Positions 24,474 through 36,300 of a stretch of 64,000 bases of DNA are shown piece by piece. Position 1 is the stretch's first letter. Every line of letters begins with the position of its first letter. Both the position numbers and the translations under genes were made by a program. The stretch covers positions 214,629,376 to 214,693,375 of the forward strand of contig CM070873.1 of assembly GCA_036365515.1 (NCBI GenBank), given 5' to 3'. Below the pieces are notes generated by a model. It was not told the origin of the DNA and did no database searches. It saw only the letters and a list, made by a program, of their open reading frames with translations. Origin of the DNA: Torymus aiolomorphi (taxonomy: Eukaryota > Arthropoda > Insecta > Hymenoptera > Torymidae).

Positions 24474-26922
24474 ATGCAAATCCCTCCTACTTATTATTAA
24501 TTTTCCAGTGGCCGTTAGGTGAACCTTCATAGGTCTTACAAATTTATTAGGATTAAATTTATATAAATTATCACACGTTTTTTTATGGGGGAGAATAATC
24601 TCGTAACCTTGGAAGTGCTCATTAAAACCTAACGTGAGACATTTTTTATACAAAAAAAATATATTACCTACGCTGTTTTTAATCACGTTTATAATGATTC
24701 CAAAAGTAGGGTCATTATCTACATTAACATCAATGTAAATTGATTGATTTGTTCTAAATACAGTGCCGTTTATTTTTACAAACGCTATTTCATGTAGTGG
24801 TTTTGAGTTTAGAGACGTTACGCAATTGTGGAGTTTTTTGCAATTCCTATGATTCTTCCAAATTCAGTAGTATCTTGTAATCCCCTTTTTGATATAATTC
24901 TAAAACATAATTCCATCTGAATTTTTATTGACAAAGTAAATATGATATTCACTCTCGAAGAAACTAAGTAAGCATATTTTTTTGATTTTTGATGGTATGC
25001 TTCAAATTGTTGACATGAAAGATTACGCACTGGTCCAAGTGTTCTAATTACTGTTGGGTAGTGAGTAAGTAAGTGAAATTTAGGTTTTAAGTTTTGTTCA
25101 AATAATTTCATGTATAACGTATTATGTATTTTTATCAGTTGCTGCAGATAAACCAGATCTTGTTCAGAAATTATCGAAGAGTTAATTAAGTCAACAATTT
25201 TGTAGAGGGTTAAATAAAATTCCCACACTGGGTCATCATCTGGGACTACGTCGCCAACAATAATACTAAAATATGATATTAGAAATGACATTTCAGCTGC
25301 TGTTCTAATCAGCTGTCCCTTCTGCAGGTGTTTTTGTAAAATACAAGATACTTTGTTTCCTCGATCCGTTTCTGCATAATCGAAATATTTCAGTCGATTA
25401 TTTAAATGGTCTAAGGTAATATAATTTTTGTCTATTAAATAGTTTATCACACTTGCCATATCATATCTCGCTACACCCAAGTAAATATCGTGCATCAAAT
25501 CACAAATGATATTTTCAGTATTGTGAAAGTAAGGTATTCCATTAAATACGCATTCGGTCTTTATTTCATGAGATAGGTTTTTTAGGTCTTCCGTATAATT
25601 TTCTGCATTTCTTATTAATTTTTCATCTTCTTCGCACAAAAAGAAAGCTTGAAATTTAGATGCACGACAAATTCGGCAGTAATGATCAGATATAAAACTT
25701 TCTTTGAAACCAAAAATAGTATTGAGGCCCAAATTGTCACCCAATATTCCCAATACTACAAAGTAAACTTTTTGTTCTTGTCCATGAATATTTACTGTGA
25801 TTCCTTCTTCTCCAAGAAATTTAAGCTCTTCACACAAATTATTGAAACAGTTTTTATTTTTAAAATCTTTGACATCAGAACTATATACAAACTGTGCTAA
25901 AAATATATTATCTAAAGTTGATGAGAACTTGGGTGGCAAACCAGCTATGCGATAGTATAAACCGCCTATTTTGTGCACACCTGCGTTGGTGACAATGCGT
26001 CACCAATTTCAAAGTCGTCGTAGTATAAGAATAAAGGAATTACAATTTTACTGGAAAAATTGACTGAAATGTGTTTCCATTTCCTTCCTTGGAATAAACT
26101 GGTGTATAGATTATTATTGTTCTGGGCCATTTCAGCTTTTATAAAATCCGCGATTTCTTCATATACGTTTGGCAACTCCAAGAAATGTTTCAAAGCTTCA
26201 CGCATTGGAATAATGTATCCGAAGCATTGCCTTTTTGGTTTAATAGTAGAGTTGCCTACTTTTTTTTCCTCGTCAATTTCGCCTATAACAAATTTTTTCG
26301 GCTGCATAAGAGCCTTTGCTTTTTCAAAAAACTGAATTCTTTTATATTCAGTAGAAAAATTTGATAAAATATCAACATGGCATACATTTCTTATTGTATT
26401 GTGATATTCTGAAGAAATAGACTTTTCTATTAATGTACATAATCCGCTTACAAATTGTTGAATGAAATTTATAAATTCAGCAACTATATCATTTATAACT
26501 GTGTTTGTTATAGTTTTATTACTGTAAAGCTTCCCAAGAAATATGAGAAAAGTGCTTTCTAAAAAATTGTCGTCAAAAATATCATTACTGATACTTGATT
26601 GAAGCATTGAAGTTGAATCGTTACTGTTTGTAAATGAATAAGCGATTTCGCTGTTTTTGCCATACTCAATATTACGTTCATTACTTAAATTATTTTGCTT
26701 ATTAATATTCTCATTATCCAACACATTCACAATTTTCGAAGGCTCTGACTTATTTTTATCACACGAAATAGCATGTTTTTTTAACGTTGGTATACTGACA
26801 AATTTGCGCAAGCAACCGCTGTAAACACAATTATATTGTGATTCGTGTGCATGAAATACTTTCAAATACCTTAGAAGTGTAAGTAGCTCCTTAAAGGGCT
26901 TATCACAAATTTTACATTTCAT
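24474..26922 (-). pseudogene. zinc-finger/transposase-like transposon protein, two frameshifts
   Basis: On the minus strand the gene starts MKCKICDKPF (ATG 26922). A finger-like segment has Tyr where the first His of CxxC-x12-H should be, and a C-x4-C-x12-H-x3-C finger follows. The body runs through IPLFLYYDDFEIGD, IHGQEQKVYFVVLGILGDNL, ICDLMHDIYLGVARYDMA and LKPKFHLLTHYP. Its tail is at 24,474-24,840 (RPMKVHLTATGKLIISRRD). This order of blocks is that of a large unnamed transposon-protein family in insects, cnidarians and fish. Frame breaks occur near 25,985 (just before the HKIGGLYY block) and near 24,835 (an A run). The protein would be about 815 residues if continuous. It is inferred to be a DNA-transposon transposase, perhaps EnSpm-like. 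Both breaks suggest decay. Confidence 0.7.
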
Positions 26923-26985
26923 ATTTAGGTGTGATATAAGGTACAAATTGCAAATGCAAAGTCACTATGATTATTAAGTTAAGAA

Positions 26986-27090
26986 CTTATAAAAATAACT
27001 TTATACTCCTTAAGCGCTTACAATAATTAAATCGACATAATATTTACACTTTTACTTTACTTAATCTATTAATATGATTGTAGACAGCTG
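26986..27090. repeat. 105-bp direct repeat, copy 1
   Basis: It begins CTTATAAAAATAACTTTATA and ends GTAGACAGCTG, with about five differences from copy 2 at 27508-27612. It lies just upstream of the zinc-finger gene start. Confidence 0.9.
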
Positions 27091-27507
27091 AGCGAGTCGA
27101 GAGCGCTATCACTTTTGCATTATCGTTTTTGCGAGCTCAGTGAGGGAGATATATATATTATGTGTAAGGTAAGCACCGGCCTTCGGCGGGTATGTTGGCA
27201 TCTTTTTTGTGAACGCAGTTTGCGGGGGCGGAGGGAAAGAATGCGCGCGAGGTTTGAATAAAATTAGGCTATATGTTTGTGCTCAAGTTTGTGCTACAAA
27301 GGCAAATATTTTGAAAATTTCAACATAAATTTTCCGATACGTATATGAAACAATTAACAAGAATTAATCGTTCCTCACTTTACCGCAACATTAACCACTT
27401 TTACTATTTTGTCTCGCTCGCATCTCGTCAACCATCCACTCGTGAAATCTCAGCTCCCAAAAACAGCATGAGTAAACCGAACCTAAGTATATCGTTGTGA
27501 CAATCGG
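27091..27507. other. 417-bp segment between direct repeats, possible promoter
   Basis: GC-richer than its surroundings, with no open frame. It sits 5' of the minus-strand zinc-finger gene and 3' of the SAM-domain gene, so it could hold the promoter of the former. It is bounded on both sides by the 105-bp repeat. Confidence 0.4.
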
Positions 27508-27612
27508 CTTATAAAAATAACTTTATACTTCTTAAGCGCTTACAATAATTAAATCGACACAATATCTATACTTTTACTTTACTTAATCTATTAATATGAT
27601 TGTAGACAGCTG
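27508..27612. repeat. 105-bp direct repeat, copy 2
   Basis: It contains the last 15 codons and stop of the SAM-domain gene (stop at 27566-27568). Copy 1 therefore duplicates a coding end. Confidence 0.9.
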
Positions 27613-30017
27613 GAATTTGCACATTGGTTGGTGTTCTTATATTAAGTAAAGACCATTGAATCAAATAACAGCTATTTTCGCTTTCGACAGGATACGCAAT
27701 ATTATAGGTTAAATAAATCTGAAAAAGTCCGTATAAGGCTCTTAGAAGCGATTCTGGTTCATAAGTTGTATCATCAAAGCAAATATAAACTTTTTCAACT
27801 TCTGTTGCATTCGGTGCTACTACAATAATAAATGGTTGCATGTAAGCCCATGTCAGACATTTTCTGTTGTTTATTTTATATTTCATGTTGAATGTCCCCT
27901 GCTATCTGAAAAATCATAGCGATGGTTATTTGATGCAATTAGTTAATTTTTACTTCGATAGTAACATAAAAATAGTGTAAACTGATTTGTAAAAATATGA
28001 TATTAAAAATTCACTTAAATTAATAGTTATAACTTATTTGTAATAAGAAAGCTGAAATTTATCAAGCTAAATTGAAATATAAAACAAGATACAAAATTTG
28101 TACATAGATTCTAAGTATAAGTAGTGTCATAAATATTTTTATACACAAAAAATGTCAAAAATACCTTTGATTCTACAATAATACCCTCTATTGATTCAAT
28201 AGCACTTGGTTTCCAGTTTGTCTTTGATTTTTTTCCTGTCGAAATAGATGTCTTCGATTTCGTTATAGCAACCTTATTTGCTTTTGGTGAAAGAATTCTT
28301 ATTAAAAACTTTAACCTTATCAACTGTTGGCTATCTGCAAAATATAAAAAACTTGTTTAATTATAAACTAATATATATATATATATATATATAATATTAA
28401 ATACTTTCTACTACATTATTATCCTGAAGTATTGGAAGTATAAGCTTCTCTGCATCACAAAGTTTTTCTTTATGTAAAATCAGAAGTTTTGGAAATATTT
28501 TATTCCAGTTTGTAATAAAATTTTCATAACTATTTGGAAACTTTTTTGAAAAATCAAATTGTACCTGAAAATATTTTTTCTTTGTTTTAATATGAAATAC
28601 TTATACAGATTTTTGAAGTAAAAATACTCACCAATCTATAACCTATACATTCTTTTAAAATGGGCCACTCGTTAGTAATCGAAGAAAAAGTTTTGTTCTC
28701 TACGTTGTCACTATCTGCTATTCGTAAACTGCATGAAGTAACCCAGTGACGTAAGACCTCAACCTCTTCCCGATTATCTTTTAACCAAGCTTTACTGTTT
28801 GCAGCAGCTATTTGGTCACCTTTAAAAATTTTAATAATATAAAAGTTATGAAAATTAAGTGAAATAAAATTTGTTTATTCATATGATAAAAAATAAAAAT
28901 TAAACAGACATATAGAATAGACAAATGGTTTGTTATACGTGCTATATCTGTTAATGTCACTAACCTTGAAGAGATTCAGGAGTCGAAGATGTAACTTCTA
29001 TTGGAGTATTTGAAGACTTTGAACCACGAATAAATGTGCATTTATTCCTATATTTATCTATAAGCTTCCCTTTTGACATGACAGACTTCCCTGTCTTTGA
29101 TACAGATTGTGGCACGGGTGGCACATAATATGTTGCAGCACACTCATTTAGAAATAATTCACTTATTTTGTATGATAAAAATTCGACATCACTATTCTCC
29201 AATCTCCTACAAAGTTATTTTTATAGATTATTATTCACTTATTTAATAAAAATACATATACTTAAGAAATATAAAACTTACAAGTTTGAAAATTTTAAAA
29301 AATGTAAAACTATAATTTCACACAGGTACGATTGGCAAATATTATCCAGTAAGCCATCTCTATGATAAATAGCCAAAATTGGTGGTCCTAAAGGGTGCTC
29401 ATTTAATACTTTCTTGAGATCAAAATTTGCCACTACTTGCAACCGGGGCTCTCTTTGAACTGGCTGGATCAAACAAATTTCTTCCTCTTGACTTACATCT
29501 ATCTCCAGTGCGACTCCCGTTACCTGCTCAACTGTGGTATTTCTGCCACTATTCTGCGGTACTTCTGCCACTATTCCCTGTATGGGTGTTTCGATTACTG
29601 AAATTTCTTGAGTAGGAAGGTGAACTATTTCCTTAGTAACAATCTGAAAAAAATATCCAATTGAATTAATTATCTATTATAATCATGAAATTGTCTCTCA
29701 AAACTGAAAAAACTATTACACTTTTACACATTCTCTTTATTTTCAATCTCACACCAAGAACGGGAAACAACTCTTTGAAGTCATCGGGACTGTCAATCAG
29801 TTCCTGTAGCGTGTCTATGTCTGTTATATTATTTTCTGGATAAAGAAAGGGAATTTAAAATATCAATTTTGAGGTTAGGAAGGTCAAAGGGGATTTCTCA
29901 AACACACAGCATGATATACTCAATAATATTACAAATTTATTATAAAACATTTAAATACTTACGTTGCAAAATGTCTAAAAACTCTCCAAGTTTCCATAAG
30001 TTGAACAAATCTTCCAT
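27566..30017 (-). CDS. SAM-like-domain protein of transposon-associated family, eight exons, intact
   Basis: Proposed exons (minus): 30017-29963, 29835-29720, 29643-29282, 29206-28965, 28819-28632, 28564-28405, 28334-28165, 27901-27566. All introns are GT-AG, phases are consistent, and the summed length of 1,629 bp gives 542 codons with no internal stop. The N-terminus (MEDLFNLWKLGEFLDILQ, then NNITDIDTLQELIDSPDDFK and ELFPVLGVRLK) reads as a SAM-like helix bundle. The middle has YYVPPVPQ and KGKLIDKYRNK, the family's 'TYYVP...GKLYDKY' block. KTNWKPSAIESIEGIIV and TWAYMQPFIIVV near the C-terminus match the 'TWRPS..E...F I' and 'QPFIIVVG' blocks. This family is abundant in hymenopteran genomes, often near transposon genes; function is unknown. 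The intron 2 and intron 6 donors (gtaata, gtattt) are the least certain borders. It lies on the same strand as, and upstream of, the decayed transposase gene. Confidence 0.75.
28369..28394. repeat. (TA)n microsatellite in an intron of the SAM-domain gene
   Basis: About 25 bp of alternating TA between exons 6 and 7. Confidence 0.9.
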
Positions 30018-30042
30018 AGCTTTGAGAAAAAACGGACGCTCG

Positions 30043-33000
30043 CCCACATAGCATGAAAGCTTCCCAGTGAAAAATTCAAGAAATATTCCAAAGGAAGCTT
30101 TCATCAACCTTTTTAAAAGATAATTGAAACTTTCAGATAGATTCCATTGTAAGGTTTCTTGTAAGCTTCCCGGAAGGTTAAAGCAATATTACAATCAAGA
30201 TTGCTAAATGTCCTTTCGACGAATATTACATGAAAGCTTCTAGAAAGCTTACGGGAATCTTACGTGAAATATTCAAAGAATCAATACAGGAATCATTCAC
30301 GAAAGAAAACAGCAATATTACAGTAAGCTTTTAGAAAGATTACACTGTTATCTTTTTTGAAAGCTTACGCTAAGATTACCAAAGAGATTCCCAAATCCTT
30401 GCAGGGATCAATACAGGAATCTTTCATGAAAGGAAAATGCAATATTACAGTACGCTTTTGGGAATATTACACTGTTATCTTTGTTGAAAGCTAACGCTAA
30501 GATTGAAAAAGAGCTTCCCAAATCCTTGCAGAGATCAATACAGGAATCTTTCAAAAAAGGAAACAGCAATATTACAGTAAGCTTTTGGGAAGATTATACT
30601 GTTATCTTAATTGAAAGCTTACGCTAAGATTGCAGATAATATTACCAAATCCTTGCAGGGATCAATACAGGAATCTTTCACGAAAGGAAACTACAATATT
30701 ACAGTAAGCTTTCGGGAAGATTAGACTGTTACCTTTGTTGAAAGCTTACTGTAAGTTTGCAAAAGAGATTCCCAAATGCTTGCAGGGATCAATATAGGAA
30801 TCGTTCACAAAAGGAAACAGCGATATTACGGTAAGTTTTTAGAAAGATTACACTGTTATCTTTTTTGAAAGCTTACGCTAAGATTACCAAAGAGATTCCC
30901 AAATCCTTGCAGGGATCAATACAGGAATCTTCACGAAAGGAAACAGCAATATTACGGTAAACTTTTAGAAAGATTACACTGTTATCTTTTTTGAAAGCTT
31001 ACGCTAAGATTACCAAAGAGATTCCCAAATCCTTGCAGGGATCAATACAGGAATCTTTCACGAAAGGAAAATGCAATATTACAGTAAGCTTTTGGAAATA
31101 TTACACTGTTATCTTTGTTGAAAGCTAACGCTAAGATTGAAAAAGAGCTTCCCAAATCCTTGCAGGGATCAATACAGGAATCTTTCAAAAAAGGAAACAG
31201 CAATATTACAGTAAGCTTTTGGGAAGATTATATGTTATCTTTGTTGAAAGCTTACGCTAAGATTGCAGAAAAGATTACCAAATCCTTGCAGGGATTAATA
31301 CAAGCATCTTTCACGAAAGGAAACTACAATATTACAGCAAGCTTTTCAGAAGATTAGACTGTTACCTTTGTTGAAAGCTTACTGTAAGATTGCAAAAGAG
31401 ATTCCCAAATGCTTGCAGGGATCAATACAGGAATCGTTCACAAAAGGAAACAGCAATATTACGGTAAACTTTTAGAAATATTACACTGTTATCTTTTTTG
31501 AAAGCTTACGCTAAGATTACCAAAGAGATTCCCAAATCCTTGCAGAGATCAATACAGGAATCTTTCACGAAAGGAAAAGGAAATATTACAGTATGCTTTT
31601 GGGAATATTACTCTGTCAGCTTTGTTGAAAGCTTACGCTAAGATTGAAAAAGAGCTTCCCAAATCCTTGCAGGGATCAATACAGGAATCTTTCAAAAAAG
31701 GAAACAGCAATATTACAGTAAACTTTTGGGAAGATTATACTGTTATCTTTGTTGAAAGCTTACGCTAAGATTGCAGAAAAGATTACCAAAACCTTGCAGG
31801 GATTGATACAGGAATCTTTCACGAAATGAAACTACAATATTACAGTAAGCTTTTGGGAAGATTAGACTGTTACCTTTGTTGAAAGCTTACTGTAAGATTG
31901 CAAAAGAGATTCGCAAACCCTTGCAGATATCAATACAGGAATCGTTCACAAAAGGAAACAACAATATTACGGTAAACTTTCGGGAAGATTACACTGTTAT
32001 CTTTCTTAAAAGTTTAAGCTAAGATTACCAAAGAGATTCCCAAATACTTGCAGGAAAAATTCCACTAAACATAAATAGAACCTTTCATGAAAGATTGCAA
32101 TAAGCATGAATGCAATATTATCGAAAAATAATGCGAAAAACTTAATGGAAGGTTCCCGTGAAACATTCCAGTAGCGTTAACTTCCAATGCTCCACAAAAG
32201 CTTCCCGTAAGTTTAAGCGAACCAACCGAAAAAATTCCAACTATGCGATTCCGTAACATTCCATGAAAGTTTTTGAAAGGTTGCCAACATCGACCATGAA
32301 CCATTCTAAGAATCGATACTGGAATTTTTCATGAAAGATAACTAGAAAGGTTAAAGTAAGCTTACTGAAAGATTGAACTGGTACATTTCTTGCAAATCTT
32401 CCGAAAAACTTTTGAAAAAGATTGATGAATACTTTCAGGAAAGATTGCACTAAACATAAATGGAACCATTCATGAAAGATTGCAATAAGCATGAATGCAA
32501 CATTACCGAAAAATAATGCGAAAAACTTAATGGAAGGTTCCCACGAAACATTCCAGTAGCATTACCTAGCAATGTTCTACGAAAGCTTCTGGTACATCTT
32601 CGGAAACCAACCAAAAAATTCCAACTATGAGATCCCGTAACATTCCATTAATGTTTTTGAAAGCTTGCTGACACCCACGATGAAAAATTCTAAGAATCGA
32701 TACTGAAATCTTTCTGCATATAGCATGAAAGCTTCCCAGTGAAAGATTCAAGAAATATTCCAATGGAAGCTTTCCTCAACCTTTCTAAAAGATAACTGAA
32801 ACTTTCAGATAGATTTCATTGTAAGCTTTCTTGTAAGCTTCCCGGAATGTTAAAGCAATATTACAATCAAGAGTGCCAAATGTCCTTTCGACGAATATTA
32901 CACGTAAGCTTCTGGAAAGCCTACGGGAATCTTACGTGAAATATTTCAGGAATCAATTCAGGAATCTTTCACAAAGGAAACAGCAATATTACAGTAAGTT

Positions 33001-33244
33001 TTTAGAAAGATTACACTGTTATCTTTGCTGAAAGCTTACGCTAATATTGCAAAAGAGATTCCCAAGACCTTGCAGGGATCAATCCAGGAATCCTTCACGA
33101 AAGGAAACAATATTACGGCAAGCTTTTGGGAAGATTACACCGTTATCTTTGTTGAAAGCTTACGCTAAGATTGCAAAGGAGATTCCCAAATCCTTGCAGT
33201 AAAGATTCCACTGAACATAAATAAAACCTTTCATGAAAGGTGTC
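30043..33244 (+). repeat. module a, with 127-bp tandem units
   Basis: It opens with CCCACATAGCATGAAAGCTT. From 30,397 to 31,919 the word C(C/T)TTGCAGGGATCAATACAGG recurs at 126-127-bp intervals (30397, 30524, 30651, 30778, 30904, 31031, 31158, 31284, 31411, 31538, 31665, 31792, 31919). The ends of the module are more diverged. Its inverted copy is 38,467-41,666. Confidence 0.9.
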
Positions 33245-34139
33245 ACCCACATAGCATGAAAGCTTCCTGGAAGTTTTATGAAAGCTTCCAAGAAAGATTC
33301 GGAATCTTACAGGAAGCTTACATGAAAGATTCCTGAAAGCTCAAAATGTCCGCCCTTTTTTCTCACAAAAAGCTTTCAGGAAAGATTCTATTAATCTTCC
33401 CAGAAAGCTTTCCGGGATCTTTCATCAAACTTTTAAAAGAGTAACTGGTAGCTTTGTGAAAGATTTGCCAATCTTTATGGAAGCTTTCTTGAAAGAATAC
33501 GGTAAGTTTACAGAGAATCTTTCAGCAAGACTTTAGTAAGGTAGCTGTAAAGATCCTTGTAAGGTTTTTGATAGATTTATTGAAATCTTTCAGAAAGCTT
33601 ACATGAAAGATTCCTGTAAGCTTAAAATTCCGCCCAATTCTTTCTCGAAAGGATACGGTAAGTTTACAGGAAATCTTCCAATAAGACTTTAGTAAGGTAG
33701 CTGTAAAGATCCTTGTAAGGTTTTTGATAGATTTATTGAAATCTTTCAGAAAGCTTACATAAAAGATTCCTGTAAGCTTAAAATCCCGCCCAATTCTTTC
33801 TCGAAAGGATACGGTAAGTTTACAGGAAATCTTCCAATAAGACTTTAGTAAGGTAGCTGTAAAGATTCTTGTAAGGTTTTTGATAGATTTATTGAAATCT
33901 TTCAGAAAGCTTACATAAAAGATTCCTGTAAGCTTAAAATTCTGCCCAATTTCCTGGCAAACGCTTTAAAAAAAATCTATTAATATTTCCGGAAAACTTT
34001 CCAGGACCTTTCATCAAGTTTTTAAAAGAGTAGCTGGAAACTTTGTGAAAGATTTGTCAATCTTTCAGAAAGATTCTACGAAACATTCTAGTAAATCTTT
34101 CAAGAAACCTTTCACGAACCTTTTTTCAAGTTCTTGAAA

Positions 34140-36300
34140 GATTACTTTGGAACTTAAAGCCATACATATTACATACAATACTCTAAAGTATAACTATTAC
34201 AATTCTCGCATATTATTTAGAATTTATTACTATATTAATCGCAATTTTTTCATCGCAGAAAAAATTTTACATAAAATTTTTTGACCTAACTGGGAATCGA
34301 ACCTACAACCCTTGGGTTACTACGCACGCATGCTATCCGTTACGCTATCGCTCGCTTGAAGGAGTTGGAACATTTTCATCCAAATAAGGTGCACTATCTA
34401 CGATTATTCAATTGTTATTAAATAATATCATACATACATACCTAACATACATGTTATTATTTCGATTATATTCATCTAAAATATTAATGGCTTTAAAATG
34501 GCCATGTAAAATACCGAAACGATACCTACCTTACCGGCATCTAAGTTTTATTTTTTTTATCGTATTTAAACAAAAATTTCAGAGAAAAGCGCTCTTTTAC
34601 TGAAATCCAACTCTTTTTCCTAAAGTTTGTGTTTAGATGTAATAAAAAACATAAAATTTTGGTGCCGATGAGCTAGGGATCTACGTTTGAGTTGAACATG
34701 GCCTCAAAGTTAAAACGGTATTATAAAATCAAGTTTCAATTAAAATATTATAAAATCAAATATAAATGTATTAAAATATTATCAAATTTACTTTATTTAT
34801 ATTTGCTTATATTCTATATGTTTAATATAAATGGATAAAGAAATTTTTCAATTCATTAAAAAAGCATAATTTTGTTCTAAGTTGATGAAATCTTCAAATC
34901 TATATTTTCAACTCAAAAATAACTTCAAAATAGTCTCAAAAGAGATGAAAAAGAGGGGATTAAACATATTGCAAGAATATGTGTTTATATTAGATGCATC
35001 TTTAAGATGAAATGGCGAAAAAGTTATTTACAATTCATATAACTATTATGTATTTAGAAAAAGTTGTTACTTTTTCAAATCACATTTTTAAGACCAAAAT
35101 AACTCGTGAGTAGTTATAAATACATAATTTATAATGAAATTAACTGTACTTTAAGAATATCGGTATCCATTTTCTATACCTGAAGAACCAATTAAAAAGA
35201 AAATTATTTCTGAAACAAAAAATTTTGGCAAAATTGTTATTTTATCAAAATAAGACCTTATTGTCATTCATTTGACTCCAAAATTTAATCAGTTCTGAGT
35301 TAAGACATACGTAAGATGCATGCAAATGTTCAGCTCATTACGTCTATCCGTTCAAGAGTTATGCCGGGGACAAAATTTCGTTTCATAAATTCATACATAC
35401 GTACATTTTTTTAAAACCTATTATTCTGACTCAGAAAGCTCAAAAACATCGAAATTCATCAAAATCTCTGTTTTGAAAATTTTCACTATTACAACGCTTT
35501 CTCTTTGAGAAATAAATATAGTGTCAATAGGGAGAAATAAAATTCGTATACTGAATATATTTTAACACTCCGTGCGCAAAGCTCGACTTCGCACACGCTC
35601 AAATAAAAAAGCATATGCTAAATCAAGCTTTGTACACGTCGTATACAAAAATACGGTTCGATACGCGAGCGAGAAGGTGATTTTAACCTTGTGTGACCTT
35701 TTCACCCTAGCTTCGCTCAGGTGCAAACGTCCACACTAGGATAAAATCACTTTGACGCACTAGCATCGAAATTTATCTGTATTATTTTGACTCTCCGTGC
35801 GCAAAGCGCGATTTCGCGCACGCTTGTTTTTTGAATGAAAAAGCATACGCTAAATCAAGCTTTGTACACATCGTGTCAAAAGATACTGTTCGATACACAA
35901 GCGAAAAGGTGCACGCGTTAGTATCAAACTGTACTATTTCTAAACAAAGAAAATATTAACTTTAATTATTAATTTTAAACATTCATTTGGAAAAACACGT
36001 CTTCCTTTTATGCAAATATAATACTCAGAATTCATTTGGCAATTCTTATGAGAGTACTATTATGAGAGATAATTGTTGAAAAATTGGATCAAAATGACAA
36101 AAATGCAGATTCCTACTTATCAACATTAAAATTATTTTTAATTAAAAAGTTTTTAAACAGTTTTTTGGAAAACCACAATTTTAACGCCCTCCTTATATTT
36201 AAATACTATACATAGAATTATTTTATAGCCATTCTATTATAATTTTGATAAAGTATACTCGTTGATGTCGGTATCCAACATCTCCTAAAAGCATTCATTT
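34140..36300 (+). repeat. domain U, left copy
   Basis: 2.1 kb lacking the GAAAG words, nearly identical to the inverse of 43,440-45,605 (a few substitutions and T-run length changes seen by eye). It contains a tRNA-like segment and a two-unit direct repeat (about 35,573 and 35,793) with GTGCGCAAAGC and AAATCAAGCTTTGTACAC. No protein-like frame. Confidence 0.85.
34262..34355 (-). other. tRNA-like sequence in domain U, left
   Basis: On the minus strand: GATAGCGTAACGGATAGC (A-box-like), about 25 bases, then GGTTCGATTCC (a perfect B-box-type word). A complete cloverleaf is not convincing, so it is read as a tRNA-derived Pol III promoter-like unit. Confidence 0.55.

Noticed and set aside
30397..32045. 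Regular 127-bp spacing as a CRISPR-like array
   Set aside because: The units are contiguous tandem repeats without unique spacers, and the context is an animal genome.
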